Assembly (NCBI RefSeq): GCF_022549675.1
Contig: NZ_JAKZGR010000018.1
Coordinates: 1-64,000, forward strand
Direction: 5' to 3'
Length of the DNA stretch: 64,000 nt
Source of the DNA: Belliella kenyensis
GTDB taxonomy: Bacteria > Bacteroidota > Bacteroidia > Cytophagales > Cyclobacteriaceae
Within the stretch, counting starts at the first letter, position 1; each line of letters begins with the position of its first letter. The translations under genes and the position numbers were made by a program. Shown in pieces: positions 34,153 to 42,928 of the stretch. The notes beneath the pieces are model-generated. The model did no database searches. It saw nothing but the letters and a program-made list of their open reading frames with translations, and had not been told where the DNA came from.

Positions 34153-37100
34153 TCAATTTTGAAACAATGGTAACTCGACAGTTGCAAGAGTGCCCTTTCC
34201 TTTTTCGCTTTTGAGGCTGATCTTTCCTTTTAAAATCTCGATTAAACTCTTGGTGATTGTCAACCCAAGTCCTGTTCCCTCATACATCCTGTTGTACCCT
34301 TCGCTTTCTTGCTCAAATGGATTAAACAGCTTATCCATAAAATCCTGGCCAATACCTACACCCTCATCTTGGATTTCTAGTTTCAGATTTCCATCATGTA
34401 AGCCTACTTTGACACAAATCAATCCTTTTTCTGAATACTTTATAGCATTACCTACCAGGTTATTGATAATCATTTCTAGGTACCTCCGATCAATTTTTGC
34501 CATGAATGGTTTGGTTTCAAATTTTGCAGAAAGCAATAATCCTTTCTTCATTGCCAGTGTCTTCAGAGGCAACAAAACTTTGCGCACATAGTCATTTACT
34601 TCAGTATTTTCTAACAATACATCCATTTTATTGGCCTCTATTTTTGATAGATCCAAAATCCCATTGATGGTATGCAGTAGTCTTTCTCCAGATTCTTTAA
34701 TGACTTCTAATTGCTCCTGTAACTTTTGGTCTTGCTTCCATGTTTCAGCTATATGAGCGGCTGTACCTAGTATTCCATTGAGAGGGGTGCGAATCTCGTG
34801 ACTCATATTTGACAAAAAACTAGATTTAAGCCGATTTGATTCTTCTGCCTTTTCTTTGGCTTTCATGAGACTTTCTTCATACTGCCTCTTGTCTGTCACA
34901 TCCCGAAACACTGTAAGCAATACCCTAGAGCCGTGATATTCGGCCTCAAGCCAAGTAATGAACATTGAAATAATTCTCTTCCCAGACTTAAACGGCATCT
35001 CCGCTTCATGCTCAATACTTTTGTTTTGGATCCCTGCACCTGTATTAGAAAGGATAATATCTCTTTGCTTGTAGTAGAAATCAGGATCGGTATATAAATC
35101 CTTAATGTGCATTGATTCTAGTTCAGACCTGGAGAAACCGACCATTTTTTCCAAACTAGGATTACCTGTTAGTATGCGACCTCCTTCCAATGAAAGAATT
35201 AAACCATCCACAGAGCTGTTCCATACATTCCTGAATTGGTTCTCTAAAGTAAATGCTTCTTTGGTCTTTTCATCAATGGTTTTTTTAAGCATCAGTTGAC
35301 TTTTTCCTTGATTGACCAAGGTGTTCAGCAAAAACCCAATACCAACAAAAATCCCCAACACGATCAAGACAAACCATGCTTGAGCATAGAATGGTCTTCT
35401 GATTGTGAAAGGTTCACTCAATATTTCATCTGAGAAAATCACTCCTCCCAAACTTGAAAACATCCTTAAGCGATATGTCCCAGAAGGCAAATTATTAAAT
35501 ACCAAAGAGTTACTTGTTGGATTAAATATTTGCTGCCAGTCTTCGTGATATCCATCTAGCTTATAATTCACCACCAAATCAGTAAACTGCAAGAAACTTA
35601 TCGCCCTGTAGTTAATTTCTACAGAATTGTTTTGGTATGACACTTTAGTCAGATCAGGATCTTTGATTTCTTTGTTGAGCAAAGAAATTCCCAAAATATC
35701 GGTAGAAGGTGGTGCTAGTCTCAAGTCATCTTCCGATGGGAAGTAAATAGAAAGTCCCCTTTGTGTACCAATCATAATCCTCCCTCTATCAGTCTCTATC
35801 ATGGCCCCTCGATTGACCTCATTACCTATAAGGCCACTTTTTTGATCAAATTTCCTGATCGAGACATCATCTATCATATAAACACCTTGATCTGTACCTG
35901 CCCAAATCTTGCCTCTTGAATCTTTCAACAAAACAAAAATAGGTCGTCGTATCCGCTGACCTCTAAGCTCAAAATCAGTAATCTCACCATCTTCCCATAC
36001 TTTCAGTCCCGATTCTGTCCCAATGAGCATTTTTCCATTCTCTTCCAAAAAATCATAACCTATGACATTAATATACTCATCCGTCTGAGAGATGGTGCCT
36101 TGAATGAGTTCATTTCCTCCTTGCAGAAAAATCAAACGACCATCTTTGAGCTTATCAACTTTCCTTAAAAACACCTGCTCTTTTGGTATGTTTTTCAAAA
36201 GTTCTAAAGTAATATCATTTTCAAAAAAACCTGACTTTCTGTTGATATCGGAGAGGTAGACCCTATCACGAGTCACTACAAACAAAGAATCCCCTATTGC
36301 CTTCACAGAAGTCACAAACTTACCCTCCTTACTTTCCTCATAGGTCAACTCCCCCGTCTGAGGAACATACCTCCCTACACCAGCTAGATTAGATGAAAAC
36401 CAAAAAATCCCATTCTTATCTTTTGAGAAATTCGTAACTCTATTCCTTGGCTGACCTGCCAAAGCTATTTCATGTCGCAAATTTTTATAAACTCCATTTT
36501 CAAATAATTGCACACCATTATTGAAACCAAATAAAAATCTACCATCACCTAACTTGGCAACAGCAGTGACCTCGTCTTCTAAAAATCGTCTCGAATCGAA
36601 ATTTAGAAATAGCAATGAATTGATATTAACCAGCCCCCTATTGGTCCCTATCCAAATAATTCCTTCACGATCTACAAATGCTGAATAAATATTATAAGCC
36701 TTTAAGGCTTCAAGAACACTTATTTCTTGAACTTGATTATTCTCGGGATTATACTTGTAAAGTTGCGAATTGAAAAAGTAATACACCCTCCCATCCTTGA
36801 ATTGCAATCCACTGTAATCCACCACACTGTAGATGTTTTTAACAAAACCTACATGCGCAAGTTTATCAATTTGCAAAAAATCTGATCCTTGAGCTAAAAA
36901 ATCTCTTCCCAGGTAATAAAAAACACTATCCTCTTCACTGTAAGCTACATATAAAATAGATCCAGGGATATCTACACCTTGAAAACTTAATCTCTCAAGC
37001 CCTTTGAATCCTAGATGAAATGAAGCTTTTTCAAAAAATAAATAGGACTCCCCATGATAGAAAAAGCCTGAAATAAAAGGCCCATATTCCAAAGACGAAA

Positions 37101-37587
37101 ATTCCTCTTTATGCCATTTGCCATCTAACACTCTCCAAGACCATATAGCATCCAAAGTGATGACATGAACCATTTTCTCTTGCCCCTTGCCTAAAACAGT
37201 GACATTAAGAAACTTCAAGCTATTCAAGTCTTCTAATTCCTGAGGTAGCTTAAGCTCTTCCCAACCAAATTTGGAGTTTTTATAAACTTTCACCTCTTTG
37301 ATGACATTAAAAACCCATATCAAGCCATCATCATCCTTTTGGAAACTTACCTTGTTGGTCAGGTCATTGGAAATACTATCAGGTATCCCGTAAGTAGCCA
37401 TCCCGTCCGAATAATATATCCCATCATTTGTATTGAACCAAATCAATCCCTCTCTGTCTTGAGTCAACTGTTTGACATTAGAAGTCGGAAGGGCTACACC
37501 TTTGATTTCACTGTTAAATTGAAAAGATTGACCCAAAAGATCAAAATTCAGAAGTATAAATAAAAGAATAAGAAAATGGCTCTTCAT
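34153..37587 (-). CDS. Two-component propeller sensor histidine kinase with PAS domain
   Basis: 1144 residues. Signal peptide (about 1-19), a periplasmic region of about 650 residues with repeated propeller motifs such as GLIWFNTNDGIYY, GIIWIGTNRGLVNI and GKIWAGTDQGVYMID, a Y_Y_Y domain (about 660-725; NYKLDGYHEDWQQI), one membrane helix (about 733-765), PAS (about 790-905), HisKA with SNMSHEIRTPLNGIL (His about 929) and HATPase_c (about 1015-1144) with NNLVGNAIKYSE and EGTGLGLTITKS. No receiver or AraC domain, so it is not a classical hybrid. It ends 52 bases before the receiver-kinase gene. Confidence 0.9.
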   Translation of the reverse strand: MKSHFLILLFILLNFDLLGQSFQFNSEIKGVALPTSNVKQLTQDREGLIWFNTNDGIYYSDGMATYGIPDSISNDLTNKVSFQKDDDGLIWVFNVIKEVKVYKNSKFGWEELKLPQELEDLNSLKFLNVTVLGKGQEKMVHVITLDAIWSWRVLDGKWHKEEFSSLEYGPFISGFFYHGESYLFFEKASFHLGFKGLERLSFQGVDIPGSILYVAYSEEDSVFYYLGRDFLAQGSDFLQIDKLAHVGFVKNIYSVVDYSGLQFKDGRVYYFFNSQLYKYNPENNQVQEISVLEALKAYNIYSAFVDREGIIWIGTNRGLVNINSLLFLNFDSRRFLEDEVTAVAKLGDGRFLFGFNNGVQLFENGVYKNLRHEIALAGQPRNRVTNFSKDKNGIFWFSSNLAGVGRYVPQTGELTYEESKEGKFVTSVKAIGDSLFVVTRDRVYLSDINRKSGFFENDITLELLKNIPKEQVFLRKVDKLKDGRLIFLQGGNELIQGTISQTDEYINVIGYDFLEENGKMLIGTESGLKVWEDGEITDFELRGQRIRRPIFVLLKDSRGKIWAGTDQGVYMIDDVSIRKFDQKSGLIGNEVNRGAMIETDRGRIMIGTQRGLSIYFPSEDDLRLAPPSTDILGISLLNKEIKDPDLTKVSYQNNSVEINYRAISFLQFTDLVVNYKLDGYHEDWQQIFNPTSNSLVFNNLPSGTYRLRMFSSLGGVIFSDEILSEPFTIRRPFYAQAWFVLIVLGIFVGIGFLLNTLVNQGKSQLMLKKTIDEKTKEAFTLENQFRNVWNSSVDGLILSLEGGRILTGNPSLEKMVGFSRSELESMHIKDLYTDPDFYYKQRDIILSNTGAGIQNKSIEHEAEMPFKSGKRIISMFITWLEAEYHGSRVLLTVFRDVTDKRQYEESLMKAKEKAEESNRLKSSFLSNMSHEIRTPLNGILGTAAHIAETWKQDQKLQEQLEVIKESGERLLHTINGILDLSKIEANKMDVLLENTEVNDYVRKVLLPLKTLAMKKGLLLSAKFETKPFMAKIDRRYLEMIINNLVGNAIKYSEKGLICVKVGLHDGNLKLEIQDEGVGIGQDFMDKLFNPFEQESEGYNRMYEGTGLGLTITKSLIEILKGKISLKSEKGKGTLATVELPLFQN

Positions 37588-37665
37588 ATAATGGGCTTAA
37601 GTGGTTCTAAAATAGGAAAAGTTAATGAGAGTGTAAATAAAATGGATATTGTTTGAGAATTCTTT

Positions 37666-37694
37666 TTGTCTAAGGGCTTATTCTTTTATTTTTG
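37666..37694 (+). promoter_or_regulatory. Promoter of sucD
   Basis: TTG at 37666-37668, 18-base spacer, TATTTTTG at 37687-37694; the sucD ATG follows 24 bases later. Confidence 0.5.
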
Positions 37695-37718
37695 TGTCAA
37701 ACTTATAAAAATCGCAAC

Positions 37719-38600
37719 ATGAGTGTTTTAGTTAATAAGAATTCAAAAGTGATTGTGCAGGGTTTCACTGGATCTGAAGGTTCATTCCACGCACAGCAAA
37801 TGATAGAGTACGGAACCAATGTAGTCGGTGGTGTAACCCCAGGCAAAGGTGGCTCTACTCATCTTGAAAAGCCAGTGTTCAATTCAGTAGAAGAAGCTGT
37901 AGAAAAAACAGGTGCTGACACCTCTATTATTTTTGTACCGCCAGCTTTTGCAGCTGATGCTATCATGGAAGCAGCTGATGCTGGTATCAAGGTAATCATC
38001 GCTATCACAGAAGGAATTCCTGTAGCTGACATGTTGAAGGCTAAGCCATATATCAAGCAAAGAGGAGCTACTTTGATAGGCCCTAACTGTCCAGGAGTAA
38101 TCACTCCAGGAGAAGCAAAAGTAGGTATCATGCCTGGTTTTGTATTCAAAAAAGGTAGAATTGGTATCGTATCAAAATCAGGCACTTTGACTTATGAAGC
38201 AGCTGATCAAGTAGCAAAAGCTGGACTAGGTGTATCTACAGCAATCGGTATCGGTGGAGACCCTATTATCGGAACCTCTACCAAAGAAGCTGTACAACTT
38301 CTCATGGAGGATAGCGAAACTGATGCCATCGTAATGATCGGTGAAATCGGTGGAAACTATGAAGCTGAAGCTGCAAAATGGATCAGAGAAACAGGAAACA
38401 AAAAACCTGTAGTAGGTTTCATCGCAGGACAAACAGCACCTCCAGGACGTCGTATGGGTCACGCAGGAGCTATCGTAGGTGGAGCAGATGATACAGCAGA
38501 AGCCAAGATGAGAATCATGAGAGAAAATGGTATCCATGTAGCAGAATCACCAGCTGAAATTGGTGCTGTAATGGCCAAAGCTCTTGGTGTGGAAGCTTAA
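37719..38600 (+). CDS. sucD: Succinate--CoA ligase, ADP-forming, alpha subunit
   Basis: 293 residues from ATG 37719 ([24 protein letters not shown]); an ATG at 37692 would lie inside the promoter -7 box and is rejected. CoA-binding Rossmann domain with [24 protein letters not shown] and [12 protein letters not shown], ligase domain with [20 protein letters not shown], the phospho-His in [13 protein letters not shown] and the glutamate of [11 protein letters not shown]. It makes or uses ATP while interconverting succinyl-CoA and succinate. The beta subunit sucC is not adjacent. It links to the methylmalonyl-CoA route because the mutase product is succinyl-CoA. Confidence 0.95.
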   Translation: MSVLVNKNSKVIVQGFTGSEGSFHAQQMIEYGTNVVGGVTPGKGGSTHLEKPVFNSVEEAVEKTGADTSIIFVPPAFAADAIMEAADAGIKVIIAITEGIPVADMLKAKPYIKQRGATLIGPNCPGVITPGEAKVGIMPGFVFKKGRIGIVSKSGTLTYEAADQVAKAGLGVSTAIGIGGDPIIGTSTKEAVQLLMEDSETDAIVMIGEIGGNYEAEAAKWIRETGNKKPVVGFIAGQTAPPGRRMGHAGAIVGGADDTAEAKMRIMRENGIHVAESPAEIGAVMAKALGVEA

Positions 38601-39087
38601 TTATGATTTCTATAAAAAAATTTAATAGATTATTTTAATAATATAATCTGTATACGCTCCGAATAACTTCGGAGCGTTTTTTTTGTGATATAAAACATCT
38701 TATTTTCTTCATTTTTCACCATTAGAAGCCATAATTATGGTAAGTACAGACTTTTTTATTTAGAAGTTTAATTAGCAACCTGTAGATTTAGTAACATCAA
38801 ATCCATTGATCCTCAATCATCTCTAGCTTAACCTTTAGGATATAGAGCACCGTATAGGTTTTTTCAGCTGGTATTCTCATAGTTTGATTTCAAAAAAAAT
38901 TATATGTGCATATCCTCACAGGCACCAGCTACCAAGTCATATTTAGGGTTTTCAAGATCCAGATATTAATTGATACTGGATTCGCCTTGGCGGACAAGTT
39001 ATTAGTGATACCAGTCTTGAAGTAATCTATTATTTGCTTGAAATACTTCTTCATGTATCAAAAAGGACATACATAAATTAAAATACG
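38601..39087. other. Intergenic region with terminator, otherwise unassigned
   Basis: Contains the sucD terminator (38654-38684). The remainder has no gene I can support. Fragments such as CAGCTGGTATTCTCAT near 38868 and TCCTCACAGGCACCAGC near 38916 loosely resemble the GCTGGTATCCTCACCAGC palindromes at 46 kb and may be decayed relatives. Confidence 0.4.
38654..38684 (+). terminator. Terminator of sucD
   Basis: Ten-bp stem ACGCTCCGAA/TTCGGAGCGT, loop TAAC, followed by eight T. Confidence 0.92.
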
Positions 39088-40413
39088 ATGACTACAGAAA
39101 ACATAAAACTGGATAAACTTAGCCCTTTTGTACAGTTTATTAGAAAAAGTACATTTGGCTCATTTTTGCTATTTTTCTCAGCTGGACTTGCATTGATACT
39201 AGCCAACTCTCCTGCCAATGTTCATATCCAATGGTTCTTGAATCAAAAAATAGGATTTACTATAAGTGGTTTTACTTTAGAAAAGTCTTTGTTGCTTTGG
39301 ATCAATGATGGACTTATGTCTATATTCTTCTTTGTTGTAGGTTTGGAATTGAAAAGAGAAATCCTAGCTGGCGAACTCTCCGTACCAAAAAATGTTCTTA
39401 TGCCAATAATAGGAGCTTTAGGAGGAATGATTCTACCTGCTTTGATTTATGTCACTTTCAATATAAGTGGTTCGGATGAGGCTTTGAAAGGCTGGGGAAT
39501 CCCAATGGCTACAGATATCGCTTTTGCACTTGGAGTGCTTTACTTGCTAGGACCAAAAGTCCCGATTCAACTAAAAGTATTCCTGACTGCATTAGCTATT
39601 ATAGATGACTTGGGTGCAGTATTGGTTGTTGCTATATTTTACACCTCAGAAATCTCAACTCAAAATCTATTAATCGCTGGACTAATTTTGGGCTTCATGT
39701 TTCTTTTGAGCAAACTGGGTGTGAGGAGAGTTTTAATTTTCTCTATTCTAGGAATAGGAGGAGTCTGGCTAGCCACCTTATTATCTGGAGTACATGCTAC
39801 TATAGCGGCTGTTGTTGTTGCCTTTGTAATACCCGCAGACAGAAGAATCAACAAAGCTAGGTATATAGAATCTATCAATGCCTTGACTGAAAAATTCAAA
39901 AAAGCAAAAAAATCAAAAAAGGATGAATATTTGCTTTCGAGTGAGGAAGAAAACATAATCGGAGAAATAAAAAGAATCTCAAAAGCCTCTATTTCCCCTA
40001 TGCAAAGACTAGAAAGAAGCATGCATGGACTAGTAGCTTACTTAGTTATGCCAATATTTGCTCTAGCAAATGCTGGAGTAATAATCGACAATAACTGGCT
40101 GGAAATGATAAGTAGTCCTGTCGCACTAGGTGTAGGAATAGGATTGGTTTTGGGGAAAATTTTAGGCATATATGGCTTATCAACTTTAGGATTGAAGCTT
40201 GGATGGTTTAGTATGCCAGATGGGCTCAATAATTCTATGCTCTTAGGGATATCGTTCTTAGCTGCAATAGGATTCACTATGTCTTTATTTATCAATTCAC
40301 TAGCTTTTACTTCCAATACTTATCTTGAGCAAGCAAAAATGGGTGTGCTATTGGCTTCATTTCTTTCAGGGACATTGGGATATTTAATATTGAAAAAATC
40401 ATTAAAGTCCTAA
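39088..40413 (+). CDS. nhaA: Na+/H+ antiporter NhaA
   Basis: 441 residues, 11-12 membrane helices. Characteristic segments: LILANSPANVHIQWF, GLMSIFFFVVGLELKREILAGELS, WGIPMATDIAFALGVLYLLG with the helix-IV unwound region, and ALAIIDDLGAVLVVAIFY with the two aspartates that bind Na+ and H+. A cytoplasmic lysine-rich insert (about residues 262-302, KKAKKSKKDEYLL) lies between the two transporter halves. It expels Na+ in exchange for protons at the inner membrane and is consistent with a marine or saline habitat. Single gene with about 490 bases upstream. Confidence 0.93.
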   Translation: MTTENIKLDKLSPFVQFIRKSTFGSFLLFFSAGLALILANSPANVHIQWFLNQKIGFTISGFTLEKSLLLWINDGLMSIFFFVVGLELKREILAGELSVPKNVLMPIIGALGGMILPALIYVTFNISGSDEALKGWGIPMATDIAFALGVLYLLGPKVPIQLKVFLTALAIIDDLGAVLVVAIFYTSEISTQNLLIAGLILGFMFLLSKLGVRRVLIFSILGIGGVWLATLLSGVHATIAAVVVAFVIPADRRINKARYIESINALTEKFKKAKKSKKDEYLLSSEEENIIGEIKRISKASISPMQRLERSMHGLVAYLVMPIFALANAGVIIDNNWLEMISSPVALGVGIGLVLGKILGIYGLSTLGLKLGWFSMPDGLNNSMLLGISFLAAIGFTMSLFINSLAFTSNTYLEQAKMGVLLASFLSGTLGYLILKKSLKS

Positions 40414-40763
40414 ATCATGTGGGTATTTGCGGAGATACCAGAAAACAAATCCTACCAGAGTCTTCAAGAGTCAGAAACCAATGGAGACTCGATGAAGGCA
40501 GGTTGGATTTGCTCAGACTAAAACGCAGAGGATATTGATCTATAGGTAATCTATTAAATTACCTAAAACCATCCCTCTAATGCAAATTCAACTAAAAAAC
40601 ATATAAGCGCATTCAGTGTTTTCAGATTCCCTTTCAAATAACAAATGTGCTGCACAATAGTACTTTCCAATTTGCGAACAAAACCTGAAAGGTCTTCTTA
40701 ACCAAACGACATTGATATCAAAACTAAAAAAGGCTGTTTCGAAAATTCGAAACAGCCTTTTTA
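40414..40763. other. Intergenic region with a 34-codon frame and a terminator
   Basis: The only open frame with an ATG is 40417-40521 (34 codons, beginning MWVFAEIPENKSYQ), which directly follows nhaA but has no ribosome-binding or conservation evidence. A strong bidirectional hairpin closes the region. Nothing else was recognised. Confidence 0.35.
40725..40763. terminator. Strong bidirectional hairpin terminator
   Basis: AAAAGGCTGTTTCGAA pairs with TTCGAAACAGCCTTTT through a two-base loop, flanked by A and T runs on both strands. It touches the stop codon of the minus-strand coiled-coil gene. Confidence 0.9.
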
Positions 40764-41033
40764 TTACTCTTCAATCTTGTCTAGACCATGCTCTTGCTCA
40801 AACTGATTCCTCTTGATTTCAAATCGTTCGATTTCTGCATTTACCATGTCGAGGGATTCATTGTATCTTGCAAACAAATCCGACATGTTTTTCTCCATTT
40901 CTGAAAAATTGAACTCCATAGCGTCCAACTGAAGTTTGGAGGATTTTTCGATCATGGCAACCTGACTGTGCTTAAGGTCCTCAAGCATTCTCAATGCCCT
41001 ATCCATTTTCTCTAATTTCTCTCTGTTATTCAT
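40764..41033 (-). CDS. Small coiled-coil protein of unknown function
   Basis: 89 residues, fully helical and charged, with no signal or membrane segment. Heptad-like spacing runs from about residue 5 to 75 (MDRALRMLEDLKHSQ through NAEIERFEIKRNQFEQE). No family recognised. It is an isolated gene followed by a strong terminator, which supports it being expressed. Confidence 0.55.
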   Translation of the reverse strand: MNNREKLEKMDRALRMLEDLKHSQVAMIEKSSKLQLDAMEFNFSEMEKNMSDLFARYNESLDMVNAEIERFEIKRNQFEQEHGLDKIEE

Positions 41034-41219
41034 ATCTAAAATATAATTTTTGATAAGATAAGTGCAAAGACTGTTCCAGAAATAACAAACTTTGATTCAA
41101 CCCTGATTTTAAAATTATTCAAACTAAAATTGCTTTAATGTTGCTTTTTATTAAATTACAATCAGTCTAATGTAGCTTTCGAGCAATCGGAAGCTACAAA
41201 CTTTTCAAACCGATACACC

Positions 41220-42406
41220 ATGAAGAATATCAATATAAGGCATATTTTGCTAAAGCTTGTTTTAGTCTGCATCTACTCCTGCGCTGGAAATCAAAGCTCG
41301 GAACCTGAACTCAGCTTTAAGGAATTCATACTTATGAAATTCATCTAGACCGATTCACCTCCCCTGTTGAGGAGTACTTTCAATATTTGAGTGATTGGAA
41401 AGGAAAAGAAGCTTATGCTTTTCATGTTGAGGCAAAAGGACAAATCAAGCTATACAGTCTAGAGACAGGAGAGCTAATAGAAAGTATAGCATATTCAGAA
41501 AATCAACCTAACCTTCAAACTGGAATTCATGAATTTTTCATTATAAATGAAGATAGCATCTTTCTAAATCGCCGGAGAGCATACAAAATGTACCTCATCA
41601 ACAAGGAGTTTGACATTGTTCAAACCTTAGATTTTTTTCTGGAAAATGATGAAATAGATAAAAACACAGGTTGGCCAAAATCCAAAGAAGCATTTATGCC
41701 TGTATTCAGCAGGAATAGACTTTTCAGAAAGATTGAAGATAAGATCTATGTCTCAGGCGCACCAAATATCAATGCAGTCTATGCCGAAGCAACAAGTGTA
41801 AAAACCCTTCTCAATTCCAAGAGTCTGGTCACTGGAGAGACGCAATCACTTTTAGGTTTTCCAGAAAAGTTGCAAGGTAGAGGATTAGGGGAGTATTATG
41901 AGATGTTATATATGGATTACAACCCTAATGAGGACTTCTTCTTGTTAAGTTATGCTGCGGACGAAAAAGCTTACTTGGCAAACAGGGAGTTGAATATTAT
42001 AGAAGAGTTTGACGCATTTCCGAAAAACTACAAAAAAGCCCCACCTCTATCCTCTAAAGAAATCGAAAACAATGATGCGTACAGATCTCATTATCAAAAC
42101 CACCACATCTTTGGATCTATTCATTGGGATCCATTTCGAAAACTCATCTATAGAATAGTTGAGGAGCCAAATAAAAATTATAAACCAGGATTGCTACGTG
42201 ACCCAATTCACCGAGCTCGGAATATGACGATTATGGCTTTTGACCCAAAGCAAAACTATCGTAAAATCGCTCAACTCCTAGTTGAAAAATCAGAAAATGG
42301 GACTTATCTGGACCGATGTTTTGTTAATGAAAAAGGGTTCAACATCACTTATGTCAGCAATGAAAATGAGGATAAACTGTACTTCAAAACCTACTTAGTA
42401 GAATGA
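41220..42406 (+). pseudogene. DUF4221-like lipoprotein gene with a frameshift
   Basis: The ATG at 41220 starts a lipoprotein signal (lipobox IYSC) but the frame ends at a TAG at 41346-41348 after 42 codons. From 41321 the -1 frame is open and continues as a 360-residue protein (IHTYEIHLDRF, then SDWKGKEAYAFHVEAKGQIK and LYSLETGELIES) to 42406. The two frames join seamlessly if one base is missing near 41322-41324, giving S-F-K-E-I-H-T-Y-E-I-H-L-D. The body resembles DUF4221, a Cytophagales lipoprotein family of unknown function. The break is a mutation or a sequencing error; no slippery heptamer is present. If functional, a short form could start at ATG 41387, which would be cytoplasmic. Confidence 0.65.
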
Positions 42407-42798
42407 GGTATATTTATTTCATATTTGTGTTTCAGCTTCTTTCATACTGTAGCTCAAAAAGCTCCATGGAAAATATGATATTGAGCTATGTTGAAGAAAT
42501 CACTAATTCCAAACCTCAAGAAGATCACCAATACATACTGGTTTCAGACTTCAGCTGTGCACCATGCAAAGAAAAAATCTTTAACGAAATAGAAACTACA
42601 AATAGCCATACAATTTACATAATTGTCCAGCCCAGAAACAGATCAGTTCTTGAAGAACGGTTCGATCGTGCGATTGAAAATAAAATGGTTTTCATTGATT
42701 TTGAAGGAATTAACAGAAAACAGGGTGTGATTTTTGACAATGCTCTTGAGCTAAAAATGCGAGACAAGAAATGGCAAGTACCGCTAAAACTAGATTAG
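42403..42798 (+). CDS. Small lipoprotein with a CxxC motif
   Basis: 131 residues. Signal peptide with a lipobox-like LLSYCSS (Cys16). The mature part contains YILVSDFSCAPCKEKIFNEI, a C-A-P-C pair in a thioredoxin-like strand-helix setting, and ends VIFDNALELKMRDKKWQVPLKLD. It overlaps the DUF4221-like gene by four bases (ATGA), so the two are translationally coupled and the second may depend on translation of the first, which is broken near its 5' end. Function unknown. Confidence 0.6.
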   Translation: MRYIYFIFVFQLLSYCSSKSSMENMILSYVEEITNSKPQEDHQYILVSDFSCAPCKEKIFNEIETTNSHTIYIIVQPRNRSVLEERFDRAIENKMVFIDFEGINRKQGVIFDNALELKMRDKKWQVPLKLD

Positions 42799-42928
42799 AT
42801 TTCTATAATTCTACTTAAAAGTATTATCAATATTATAAACCCAAACACCATATTTTGAATTCGATCTCGGGCCTAGCCATAAATTTCAGCCTTCAATTCC
42901 CTACATTTGCAGGGGAATAGCGAAAATC

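Noticed and set aside
38957-38981. Possible operator ATCCAG..CTGGAT upstream of nhaA
   Set aside because: Only six bases pair at each end around a 13-base interior with poor symmetry; chance is likely.
40417-40521. 34-codon gene after nhaA
   Set aside because: No ribosome-binding signal, promoter or recognisable homology; kept only as a note in the intergenic entry.
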